A DNA stretch of 64,000 bases from Bacteroidetes bacterium GWF2_43_63. GTDB taxonomy: Bacteria > Bacteroidota > Bacteroidia > Bacteroidales > DTU049. The stretch covers positions 1 through 64,000 of the forward strand of contig MEOQ01000040.1 of the NCBI GenBank assembly GCA_001769275.1, given 5' to 3'. Below, in pieces: positions 24,246 to 32,048 of this stretch (the stretch's first letter is position 1; the number at the start of each line of letters is the position of its first letter). The notes beneath the pieces are model-generated. The model saw only the letters and a program-made list of their open reading frames with translations. It was not told the origin of the DNA and searched no databases. The translations under genes were made by a program, and so were the position numbers.

Positions 24246-25012
24246 TTCAAATGAAAAGCGTTTTATTATTAATTTTCGCATTGATTTCAGCAACAATCGC
24301 GAATGCGCAGACTGCCGGAACTGTTACGTTCAAAGTTACTACCATAACTGCGGGTGGCCAGTATGCGCCAAGCAATATTGTTGCCATCTGGGTTACAAAT
24401 TCGGCTGGAACTTTTCAGAAATCACTCAAGGTGATGGCCGCTGTACGTAAACAATATCTTTATCAGTGGAAAACCGCCACACCCGCGCAGAATGTTGTTG
24501 GCGCAATCACAGGTTCCACTATAACCTCTCATCAAACGCACACGGTTAGCTGGAATTGTCAGAATTCAAGCGGAACTCTGGTCCCTGATGGCGACTATAA
24601 AATATGGGTGGAGTTCACTGAGAAAGATGGTCAGGGTCCATACACAAGCTATACATTTAATAAAGGGATAATTGGCGACACCTTGAGTTTTAGCAATTCC
24701 GCGAATTTTTCCAATATCGAAATTTCCTATATTCCTAATAGTAGCGGGATTGAAGACCCTGCTCAGGAAGCCAGTATTTTCAGGTTTGCCGGGAATGAAG
24801 CTATTGGATTTGGCATTCCATCTCAAAAGGCAGAAAATGCAATGTTGCAGATTTTCGACCTTTCAGGTAAATTTGTTTATGAATCCGTTGATTATTTTGA
24901 TGATGGTGCCAAAAGATATTTTTTATGGAATCACGCGTCTCAAAATAACGGTGTCTTCATTTATCGCATAGAGAGCGGGGCAGAGCAGTATTGTGGAAAA
25001 TTTTATCTGTAA
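24242..25012 (+). CDS. DUF2271 family secreted protein with T9SS-like C-terminal domain
   Basis: A 256-residue protein. The signal peptide ends at NAQ (about residue 23). Residues about 25-160 match DUF2271, with the conserved VAIWVTNSAGTFQKSLKVM, YLYQWK and PDGDYKIWVEFTEKDG segments. After a short linker (SSGIEDPAQEAS) comes a roughly 80-residue FlgD- or type-A-like domain (LQIFDLSGKFVYES ... GVFIYRIESG ... GKFYL), suggesting type IX export to the surface. DUF2271 genes are recurrent neighbours of ApbE, and here ApbE follows within 6 bases. An internal ATG at 24251 is a possible start. Its biochemical role is unknown. Confidence 0.85.
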   Translation: MIQMKSVLLLIFALISATIANAQTAGTVTFKVTTITAGGQYAPSNIVAIWVTNSAGTFQKSLKVMAAVRKQYLYQWKTATPAQNVVGAITGSTITSHQTHTVSWNCQNSSGTLVPDGDYKIWVEFTEKDGQGPYTSYTFNKGIIGDTLSFSNSANFSNIEISYIPNSSGIEDPAQEASIFRFAGNEAIGFGIPSQKAENAMLQIFDLSGKFVYESVDYFDDGAKRYFLWNHASQNNGVFIYRIESGAEQYCGKFYL

Positions 25013-25017
25013 CGATT

Positions 25018-26055
25018 TTGCATAAATCCATTGTTATTTATTTTTTTCTCGCATTGTTTTCTGCAAGTGCGACGGCTCAATTGAAGCACAGAACCGAAGT
25101 TTTGTTGTTGATGGGATCCCGTTTTGAAATAACTCCTTTTGCTGAGAGTGACAGTTTGGTAGATGCTTCGATTACTGCGGCAATAGCCGAAGTGAAGCGA
25201 ATTGAAAACATGATTTCGGAATGGATTCCAAACACAATTATTTCGCAAATAAACGACAATGCCGGGATCGCGCCGGTGAAAGTTTCGGATGAACTTTTTC
25301 AACTTATCAAACGATGCAATAAAGTGTCGGAGCTTACCGACGGAGCTTTTGATATTAGCTGGGCTGCTGCAAGGCACGTCTGGCGGTTCGATGGCACCAT
25401 GACGAATCTGCCCGCTCCAGGTTTGATTGATTCAATGAAGATACTGGTCAATTATAAGAATATTATTTTGGATGAAGATTCCAAAACGGTTTTTCTGAAG
25501 AATAGGGGAATGGCAATAGGACTTGGCGCAGTTGGTAAAGGTTATGCGGCCAACCGCATGAAATCTGTTATGCAGGCTATGGGAGTTCAAAGTGGGATTG
25601 TGATTGCAGGCGGAGACCTGATTACATGGGGCGAACCACTGCCTGAAAAAAAGTGGCCAATTGGAATCGCTGACCCAAACAATCCTTCAGCCGCTATAGC
25701 GTGGATCGAAGTTGGTCCGATGGCGGTGGTTACTTCGGGCGATTATGAGCATTTTGCAACCATTGATGGAAAACGCTACGGACACATAATTGATCCGCGG
25801 ACTTGTTTCCCGGTTGAAGGTTTGAGAAGTGTAACTATTATTTGTCCCGATGCTGAGCTTGCAGATGCCCTGGCAACAGCCGTTTTTGTACTCGGGAAAA
25901 TAAATGGCCTTGCATTGGTCAATCAATTGAAAGGAGTTGAATGCCTCATCATTGACAATGAAGGGAAAATGATTACTTCGGACAATTTGCCTCTGAATTT
26001 TTACGGTCAGGGCGAAAGCCAGAAAACGCATCAAATTACTATTGGCTCAAAATAA
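25018..26055 (+). CDS. apbE: FAD:protein FMN transferase
   Basis: A 345-residue ApbE enzyme, which moves FMN from FAD onto a Thr or Ser of target proteins outside the cytoplasm. Typical segments are VKRIENMISEW, LTDGAFDISWAA, GLGAVGKGYAANRM, VIAGGDL and the C-terminal TSGDYEHFATIDGKRYGHIIDPRT, which carries the metal and flavin ligands. There is no ATG at the 5' end. A TTG at 25018, 5 bases after the DUF2271 stop, gives a normal signal peptide (HKSIVIYFFLALFSASATAQ). A TTG at 24991 overlapping the upstream gene is the alternative. The likely substrate is the DUF4266 protein encoded immediately downstream. Confidence 0.92.
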   Translation: MHKSIVIYFFLALFSASATAQLKHRTEVLLLMGSRFEITPFAESDSLVDASITAAIAEVKRIENMISEWIPNTIISQINDNAGIAPVKVSDELFQLIKRCNKVSELTDGAFDISWAAARHVWRFDGTMTNLPAPGLIDSMKILVNYKNIILDEDSKTVFLKNRGMAIGLGAVGKGYAANRMKSVMQAMGVQSGIVIAGGDLITWGEPLPEKKWPIGIADPNNPSAAIAWIEVGPMAVVTSGDYEHFATIDGKRYGHIIDPRTCFPVEGLRSVTIICPDAELADALATAVFVLGKINGLALVNQLKGVECLIIDNEGKMITSDNLPLNFYGQGESQKTHQITIGSK

Positions 26056-26061
26056 TATTGT

Positions 26062-26274
26062 ATGAAAAGAAAAATTTTACTTCTGTTTCCGTTGATGTCT
26101 TTAATTGCATCGTGTGTGAATGTCAAACCCTATCAGAAATCGCATCTGAATCAGGAAGACATGAAGCTCAGCACGCGTAAACTGGAGACCTTTGACAACT
26201 CAATTGAATCATATCGTGAAGGAGCCAGTGGTGCGACCGGCGGAAAGACCGGCGGTGGTTGTGGATGCAATTAA
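26062..26274 (+). CDS. DUF4266 small lipoprotein, predicted flavinylation substrate
   Basis: A 70-residue lipoprotein with lipid-acceptor Cys18 in LIASC. After it comes VNVKPYQKSHLNQEDMKL, typical of DUF4266. The segment REGASGATGG near residues 52-61 contains the ApbE target pattern (acidic or Gly, x, Ser, Gly, Ala, Thr); FMN would be attached to the Thr of SGAT. The chain ends in a glycine-rich GGGCGCN with two cysteines. It lies 6 bases after apbE and 13 bases before the DUF3570 barrel gene. The motif and position make it the natural ApbE client; modification itself is inferred. Confidence 0.88.
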   Translation: MKRKILLLFPLMSLIASCVNVKPYQKSHLNQEDMKLSTRKLETFDNSIESYREGASGATGGKTGGGCGCN

Positions 26275-26287
26275 TAAGCAGCTTGAT

Positions 26288-27565
26288 ATGAATAAAATAT
26301 ATACCATCATTTTTTTATTTCTTGCTTCCGGAGCTTTTGCACAGGATTACCCGGTGAAAGTACTCGATGAAAAAGAAGTTGATTTTCTTTTCAATTATTA
26401 TGAGCAGGACGGCAATCACAGCCCTGTAACAGGGGGCATCGGATCTGAAAAACTTGAATGCCTGACTCCACTTACAATAGTCAATGTGCCATTCGATACA
26501 GTAAACAGTTTGTCAGTCAGTGTTGGCCTTGATTATTATACCAGTGCTTCGTGTGATCAGATTGACCGCTTCATCACTGCCGCCAGTTCGAAATATTTGT
26601 CATCCGCATCAAGCAAAGACATGCGAACTCATTTCGATGCAACTTATTCGAGAAAAAACATGGCCGGCACTTCTGACAAAGGAGTCATGATTGGCTTCAG
26701 CAATGAGTTTGATGTGAATTCATTTTCAGGCGGATTGCATTACAATATTTCATCACGTGACGAAAACCGGCAGCTGGGGCTGAAAGCAACTGCATTTTAT
26801 GATGTGTGGAAGCTGATTTATCCGGGTGAATACCGCAATGGAGATGAATTTCGCTATGGCAATGATGAAGATGATTATGACAAGGACTCTCGATTGACAT
26901 CGACATTCACTGCAACATGGTCACAGGTACTCACACGCAATCTGCAATTCTTAATTACTGCAGATGTTGTTCTTCAACGCGGAATTCTGAATTCTCCTTT
27001 TCACCGGGTATATTTCGATGACGGCTATAATGTACTCAACCCGGATACAAACTGGTGGCTTGTGGCTAAAACCATGCGCCCGGAGAGTCTTCCCCGATCG
27101 AGGTTCAAAATTCCGATAGGCCTTCGCGTAAATTATTATCTATCCGACCGCATCACACTTCGTTTGTATTACAGGTATTACTTCGATGATTTTGCAATTC
27201 AATCTCATACATTTAGTGTTGAAGTTCCCGTAAAAATAAATTCCTGGCTTTCCGTTTATCCTATGTGGCGCTATCATGAGCAGACCGCTGCCAAATATTT
27301 TGCTCCGTTTGGCGAACATCCTCTGAATGCTTTATGGGAGCCGGCTGAAGAGTATTATACCTCTGATTACGATTTGTCAGAGTTGATCAATCGCAAGTAT
27401 GGCGGCGGGTTCAGAATAAGTCCTGTGTATGGAATTCACAAATGGAAACTGAAAAAAGACAACAGCATTGTATTTAAAACAATCGAAGCCCGCTATGCCA
27501 CTTATAAGCGAAGCGATGGGCTGAAAGCTGAGTCTGTGAGTATCAACTTTGGATTTGTTTTTTGA
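26288..27565 (+). CDS. DUF3570 outer-membrane beta-barrel protein
   Basis: A 425-residue protein. The ATG at 26288 gives a signal peptide MNKIYTIIFLFLASGAFAQ. The body is a series of alternating amphipathic strands with aromatic girdles (YYTSASCDQIDRF, LRLYYRYYFDDF, VYPMWRYHEQTAAKYFAPFGEHPLNA) and ends in VSINFGFVF, a terminal strand finishing with Phe as in outer-membrane barrels. DUF3570 accompanies ApbE/DUF4266 clusters, so it may connect the flavoprotein to the outside. Its last 23 bases overlap the convergent proline dehydrogenase gene. Confidence 0.85.
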   Translation: MNKIYTIIFLFLASGAFAQDYPVKVLDEKEVDFLFNYYEQDGNHSPVTGGIGSEKLECLTPLTIVNVPFDTVNSLSVSVGLDYYTSASCDQIDRFITAASSKYLSSASSKDMRTHFDATYSRKNMAGTSDKGVMIGFSNEFDVNSFSGGLHYNISSRDENRQLGLKATAFYDVWKLIYPGEYRNGDEFRYGNDEDDYDKDSRLTSTFTATWSQVLTRNLQFLITADVVLQRGILNSPFHRVYFDDGYNVLNPDTNWWLVAKTMRPESLPRSRFKIPIGLRVNYYLSDRITLRLYYRYYFDDFAIQSHTFSVEVPVKINSWLSVYPMWRYHEQTAAKYFAPFGEHPLNALWEPAEEYYTSDYDLSELINRKYGGGFRISPVYGIHKWKLKKDNSIVFKTIEARYATYKRSDGLKAESVSINFGFVF

Positions 27566-28727
27566 TTTTGCTTCTTCGGCCGGATTCTTTTTTCAACATT
27601 TCAAATTCGCGTAGCGTTTGTCCTTTCATCGACGTATTCTCTTCGGCTCTGCGAATCAGATAGGGCATAACTACACGGATTGGGGCATAGGGCAGATATT
27701 TGGCAGTATTGTATTTTTCGGCGGCCAGTCCAAAGGTGATGTGATCGCTCATGCCATACAACTGTGAGAACCAGATGCGCCTGTCATTTTTAGCGATATT
27801 GTTTTCATGAATCAGTTGTGTAAGATACAGCGAGCTTTCTTCGTTGTGTGTTGCGCAAAAAATTGTCATGACATCGATGTTTTCAATAGAAATTTTGAGC
27901 GCAAGGTTAAATGCCATGTCGGTTTTTTCTTTTGATTGAAAGACCACCGGTAGCAAATTTTGTTCAATTGCACGTTTTGTTTCTTTCTCATGATAAGCTC
28001 CACGAACAAATTTCACACCTGCATAAAGTGAGTGAGTGCGGGCAAACTCAATGGTTTTCTTGAGAATTTCAATTCGGTCTTTGCGATACATTTGAAGTGT
28101 ATTGATCACCACCGGCATTTCCTTGTTATACTTTAGCATGAAATCAAAAATAAGGTCATCAATGGCTTGCTGAAACCATGATTCTTCTGCATCGATCATG
28201 ACCGGTATTTTGTTTGCAGCAGCAAGTTCAAATATTTGTTCCCATCGCATCACAAGCGCGTTCCATTGCTGTTCTTCAGCGTGAGTTAAAGGAATTCCAA
28301 CGGACTTTTTTTCGAGCAATTCAACCGATGAAATACCACTGGGTTTGAAAACCGCAAAAGGTACCATGTCGCGGTGCTGAGCAGCAAACAGAATTGATTT
28401 TTTAATTTCATCGGCCACTGCATCGCGGGCAGCATCGTCTTCGTTGGCTTCGGCACTGTAGTCGGGAATCGACCAGATGCCTGCACTGTGCAGAGATTGC
28501 ATGGCCGGGACCGCTTCTTCAAGGTTTTTCCCAGCAACAAAAATTCTGTAAATGCCACCCAGAAAAGGTTTTAACGGCAGACGCAGAAAATTGGCCAGAG
28601 CCAGCAATGGTTTTCCTGCTACAATCAGCCATGGGTGCCGCATCAGCGCAAAAACTTTCATGCGGTGCTTTAATTCTTTATCGCTCAGGTGACGAAATGC
28701 GATTTCTGTTTTTGAAAAGTCAGGCAT
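27543..28727 (-). CDS. proline dehydrogenase
   Basis: A 394-residue monofunctional flavoenzyme oxidising proline to pyrroline-5-carboxylate, feeding electrons to quinone. Family signatures are VMIDAEESWFQQAID, INTLQMYRKDR, KFVRGAYHEKE and the C-terminal YLPYAPIRVVMPYLIRRAEEN. Bacteroidota usually carry this stand-alone form rather than PutA; the dehydrogenase partner for the second step is not in the window. It is transcribed convergently with DUF3570 with a 23-base overlap at the 3' ends. A TAnnTTTG promoter sits 12 bases upstream. Confidence 0.93.
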   Translation of the reverse strand: MPDFSKTEIAFRHLSDKELKHRMKVFALMRHPWLIVAGKPLLALANFLRLPLKPFLGGIYRIFVAGKNLEEAVPAMQSLHSAGIWSIPDYSAEANEDDAARDAVADEIKKSILFAAQHRDMVPFAVFKPSGISSVELLEKKSVGIPLTHAEEQQWNALVMRWEQIFELAAANKIPVMIDAEESWFQQAIDDLIFDFMLKYNKEMPVVINTLQMYRKDRIEILKKTIEFARTHSLYAGVKFVRGAYHEKETKRAIEQNLLPVVFQSKEKTDMAFNLALKISIENIDVMTIFCATHNEESSLYLTQLIHENNIAKNDRRIWFSQLYGMSDHITFGLAAEKYNTAKYLPYAPIRVVMPYLIRRAEENTSMKGQTLREFEMLKKESGRRSKIKKQIQS

Positions 28728-28738
28728 TTATTTTATTA

Positions 28739-28746
28739 CAAAAGTA
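28739..28746 (-). promoter_or_regulatory. -7 promoter element (TACTTTTG)
   Basis: TAnnTTTG on the minus strand, 12 bases before the proline dehydrogenase ATG, leaving room for only a few leader bases. Confidence 0.5.
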
Positions 28747-28817
28747 TTCGAAAGTCACTTATTCTTTCAGTCAGAATGACAAGTATCATTTATTCAAACG
28801 AAAGAAAACAGAGGCAA

Positions 28818-30317
28818 TCAATCCTTGTTTTCCGTCAGAATAATGGCTTCGTAAATAAAAATTTCGGTATCCTCGTCTTTCCATCCATCCCAACCGATAC
28901 CTGCTTTGTCGCGGCAGCAATGGCCCAGAAATTCTTCGAGTGTCCATCCGGTTTCTGTGGCCACCTGAGGCAGAAAAGTGCCGGCCATATTTCCGCGTTT
29001 GATGTATATTCCATGTTTCCCCAGGACAATCTGTTTCACGGAATCTATTTTCTGCATAGGAGTCAAAACAGAAATTTCGAGATCAATATTTTTATATTCT
29101 TCTTTTGATAGAGGATCAAAGCGTGGATCGTTGAAAGCTGCAGCTGTAGCCATTTCCTGAATGTTTCGGCTGAGTTCTCTGTCCTGTCGGAAAGTCCCGA
29201 TGCAACCGCGCAATTTATCATTCAGATGGAGCGTAACAAAAACTCCGCATTTTTCATTCAATATTTTAGATAGTGAATCGGGCAGGGAATAAGTAACTCC
29301 GCTCAGCCTTGATTCAATGCTTCCTCGTGCAATTTCAAACATGATTATTTTATCATTTTCTGAAATTGCGAAAGTATCATTTGTTTCGTCGATTTCTTTC
29401 TTATCGGACGCTCTGACTGCAACAGCGGCATAACCAACTACGCGGTCGAAATCACCTGAAATGTCGCCTGAATTTGAATATTTAAGCTTTTCATAGGCGA
29501 ATCCCTGACTGCTTCCGGCAATGGACATTAAGACGTATACAGCGCTGTAGCCACAGATTGCCGTTCGGTAATTCTGAATACCTGAATTTTCGTTTGATCG
29601 TACAACGGAATCAAATGTTTCGGGGTTGCCGCTCAGTATCGACTGCACAACGGTGCTGTCGGCTTTCACGGCATCGGAGTATGAAGGATAATGTGAGAGA
29701 TCTGTGCTAATGACAAAAAGATTTTCTTCGGTGAAATATGGTTTAAGCGTCTCTGCAATTTTATTCAGCGCATAACTGCTTTTTGTACCAATTGTAATCG
29801 GAATAATTTTAAAACCGGGTTCAAGAATGTATTGCAGGAACGGAATTTCTACTTCCAGCACATGGTCTTCTATCTGATATTGCTGAGGAAATTTGAAAAT
29901 ATTATTCTGTTGAAGAATTCCTGTAATTTCAGCATTGATTTCTGCTGAACCCAGCGGAGTTTCAAACGCAGAGCCATGAAAAACGGTGGCTCCATCGAAA
30001 GCCGCAATATGACTTGATCCCAGAATGAAAACGTTTTTGTAAATATTCTTTTCCCTCAGTGTGGCAAATCCCCATGCTGCTGTTCGACCGCTGTACACGT
30101 AGCCGGCATGCGGAACTATGATTGCTCTCACTTTTTTATCGTTGGGAGCAATGGTTATCTGATTGAATTCTTTTTCGAAATATTTTTCCAGCGCTTCGGC
30201 GTCATCCGAATAGAATTGACCGGCAACGGCCGCTTTGCGTACCGGCAAATTATTCTGGGCTCCTATATCTGAAAAAATACTCATAACTGAAAGCAAAATT
30301 AACAACCGTTTCATCAT
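28818..30317 (-). CDS. AmmeMemoRadiSam proteins B and A fused (Memo + AMMECR1), exported
   Basis: A 499-residue fusion. Residues about 25-290 are the Memo domain, related to class-III extradiol dioxygenases: RKAAVAGQFYSDD, IIVPHAGYVYSG, GSSHIAAFDG, STDLSHYPSY, CGYSAVYVLM. Residues about 320-490 are an AMMECR1 domain with the invariant LRGCIGTF. An N-terminal segment MMKRLLILLSVMSIFSDIGAQ looks like a signal peptide, so the protein is probably exported. The radical-SAM member of the same three-part system is encoded divergently 65 bases away. The reaction carried out by the system is not known to me. Confidence 0.9.
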   Translation of the reverse strand: MMKRLLILLSVMSIFSDIGAQNNLPVRKAAVAGQFYSDDAEALEKYFEKEFNQITIAPNDKKVRAIIVPHAGYVYSGRTAAWGFATLREKNIYKNVFILGSSHIAAFDGATVFHGSAFETPLGSAEINAEITGILQQNNIFKFPQQYQIEDHVLEVEIPFLQYILEPGFKIIPITIGTKSSYALNKIAETLKPYFTEENLFVISTDLSHYPSYSDAVKADSTVVQSILSGNPETFDSVVRSNENSGIQNYRTAICGYSAVYVLMSIAGSSQGFAYEKLKYSNSGDISGDFDRVVGYAAVAVRASDKKEIDETNDTFAISENDKIIMFEIARGSIESRLSGVTYSLPDSLSKILNEKCGVFVTLHLNDKLRGCIGTFRQDRELSRNIQEMATAAAFNDPRFDPLSKEEYKNIDLEISVLTPMQKIDSVKQIVLGKHGIYIKRGNMAGTFLPQVATETGWTLEEFLGHCCRDKAGIGWDGWKDEDTEIFIYEAIILTENKD

Positions 30318-30357
30318 ATAGTAAAGGTAAATATTTTTTTTATCAAACGCTAATTGT

Positions 30358-30365
30358 TACTTTTG
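30358..30365 (+). promoter_or_regulatory. -7 promoter element (TACTTTTG)
   Basis: TAnnTTTG 17 bases before the TTG start of the radical SAM gene. On the opposite strand of the same 65-base gap, TACCTTTA is a near match for the divergent Memo-AMMECR1 gene. Confidence 0.5.
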
Positions 30366-30382
30366 TTGAAAAGGAAAAATCA

Positions 30383-31510
30383 TTGGAGAAGCGCGCCTTC
30401 ATTAAAAATGTTTTAGTAATGGGTGTTGCAGCAGTTGCATCGCCACGACTTTTTGCGGGCAAACTTGTGGAGAACCCTACATCAAATAGTACAAAAAAAA
30501 TGATAAAAGCCAGGTATTTCGAAGTGCTTGCTGATAATACGGTGAAATGCCTTTTATGTCCGCATGCATGCATTCTGAAGAACGGTCAGACAGGTATTTG
30601 CCACTCCAGGATTAATGAAGAAGGCACCTTGTTCACAAATGCATATGGGAATCCGGTGGCAGTTCATTTGGATCCGATTGAGAAAAAACCATTGTATCAT
30701 TTTTTGCCGGCATCAAAAGTGTTGTCGTTTGGCACTGCAGGCTGTAATTTCAGATGCCTAAACTGTCAGAATGCCGATATTTCGCAGGTTGCTCCTGATG
30801 AAATCGAGTCGCTGGATTATTCTCCAGATAAACTTGTGAAAATGGCTCTGGAACACAAATCCGAAGGCATAGCCTTTACCTACACTGAGCCCACCGTTTT
30901 TTTCGAATATATGTATGATACAGCTGCTCTGGCTCAGAAAGCGGGTTTGAAGACAATTATGATTTCAAATGGTTTTATTAATGCAGAACCTTTGACTGAT
31001 TTGATTAAAGTGATGGATGCATTTAATATCGACCTGAAATCGTTCAATGACTCCACATACAAAACACTTTGTGGCGGGCAGCTGAGTCCGGTTTTGCATA
31101 CCATAAAAACAATCAGGGATTCCGGAAAGTGGCTTGAGATAACAAACCTGATGGTTACTGGTTACACGGACAAACCCGTGGAATTCAGAAGTATGGTTGA
31201 TTGGCTTGTGCAGAATGATTTAAATGATGTTCCGCTGCATATTTCCCGGTTTTTCCCAGCGTATAAACTAATGGATTCGCAGCCCACAAGTCTTTCTGAC
31301 ATTGAAGATGCTTACAACATTGCTGTTGAAGCGGGAATCCAATATGTTTATACCGGCAATATACGAAACGAAGCACACGAAAACACCTTGTGCCCGGAGT
31401 GCGGAAGCCTGCTTGTAATGCGCGAAGGATACACAGCTGAGGTGACCGGTTTGACCAATAATACCTGCACGAAATGCGGCGGCATCGTTCCGGGCGTGTG
31501 GATAAAATAA
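30383..31510 (+). CDS. AmmeMemoRadiSam system radical SAM enzyme
   Basis: A 375-residue radical SAM protein related to PflA activases. It has the 4Fe-4S motif CNFRCLNC (CxxxCxxC) after FGTAG. An upstream zinc-like pair CLLCPHAC lies near residue 57, and a C-terminal zinc ribbon has CPECGSLL and CTKCGGIVPG. The start codon is TTG. The first 26 residues (EKRAFIKNVLVMGVAAVASPRLFAG) resemble a Tat-type signal with Lys-Arg in place of Arg-Arg, which fits export of a folded Fe-S protein. The divergent neighbour supplies the other two parts of the system, and the HAD gene follows after 8 bases. Confidence 0.92.
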   Translation: MEKRAFIKNVLVMGVAAVASPRLFAGKLVENPTSNSTKKMIKARYFEVLADNTVKCLLCPHACILKNGQTGICHSRINEEGTLFTNAYGNPVAVHLDPIEKKPLYHFLPASKVLSFGTAGCNFRCLNCQNADISQVAPDEIESLDYSPDKLVKMALEHKSEGIAFTYTEPTVFFEYMYDTAALAQKAGLKTIMISNGFINAEPLTDLIKVMDAFNIDLKSFNDSTYKTLCGGQLSPVLHTIKTIRDSGKWLEITNLMVTGYTDKPVEFRSMVDWLVQNDLNDVPLHISRFFPAYKLMDSQPTSLSDIEDAYNIAVEAGIQYVYTGNIRNEAHENTLCPECGSLLVMREGYTAEVTGLTNNTCTKCGGIVPGVWIK

Positions 31511-31518
31511 ATACATCT

Positions 31519-32007
31519 ATGAAAGGAATCAATCATATTGTTTTTGACTGGGGCGACACCCTGATGCGTGATTTTCCCGAAAAGAAAGGCCCCATGTATG
31601 TTTGGGATCGCATTGAAGTTTTCCCGGATGCAGCATTGGTTTTGGAATCATTGTCCAACAAATACGTGCTGACAGTTGCTTCAAATGCCGGTGAATCAGA
31701 TACAGCCGATATGCGCAAAGCGCTTGTAATTGGAAATATTGATCATTATTTCAAAAATCATTTCACTTCAAAAGATTTGGGAGTGTGTAAACCCGATCCT
31801 GAATTTTTCCTGCGCATTTGCATGGAAGCAGATTTCTGCATCGACAAATCGGTGTTGATCGGTAATGATTACAAAAAAGACATTGTCGGCGCCAAAACAG
31901 CCGGAATGAAGACCATTCTGGTCAACCATGCCGGAGCGCAGGGCCCGTTTGAGCTGGCTGATTATGTTGTGAGCGAGCTGAAGGATTTATTGCAGATTCT
32001 TCTTTAG
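31519..32007 (+). CDS. HAD-superfamily hydrolase
   Basis: A 162-residue HAD phosphatase-like protein. Motif I is FDWGDTL, with the nucleophile Asp kept but Gly where the general-acid Asp normally sits (DxD read as DWG); this variant is common in some HAD subfamilies. Motif II is VASNAGES, the Lys is in KDLGVCKPDPEFF, and the acidic motif is IGNDYKKDIVGAKTAGM. The cap is small (C1-type). The ATG at 31519 is chosen over an earlier in-frame codon that overlaps the radical SAM gene. Substrate unknown. Probably co-transcribed with the radical SAM gene. Confidence 0.88.
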   Translation: MKGINHIVFDWGDTLMRDFPEKKGPMYVWDRIEVFPDAALVLESLSNKYVLTVASNAGESDTADMRKALVIGNIDHYFKNHFTSKDLGVCKPDPEFFLRICMEADFCIDKSVLIGNDYKKDIVGAKTAGMKTILVNHAGAQGPFELADYVVSELKDLLQILL

Positions 32008-32010
32008 CAA

Positions 32011-32043
32011 AGCCCTCGCAGGGTTCCGAACCCTTCGAGGGCT
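32011..32043. repeat. REP palindrome copy 4
   Basis: 33-bp palindrome with arm GCCCTCGCAGGGTTC (one mismatch to the right arm GAACCCTTCGAGGGC). It lies 3 bases after the HAD stop and 5 bases before the punA stop, in the gap of a convergent gene pair. Confidence 0.9.
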
Positions 32044-32048
32044 GATGC

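Noticed and set aside
26192-26287. Longer DUF3570 start overlapping DUF4266
   Set aside because: The signal peptide begins at the ATG at 26288; the longer form would read most of the second half of DUF4266 in another frame.
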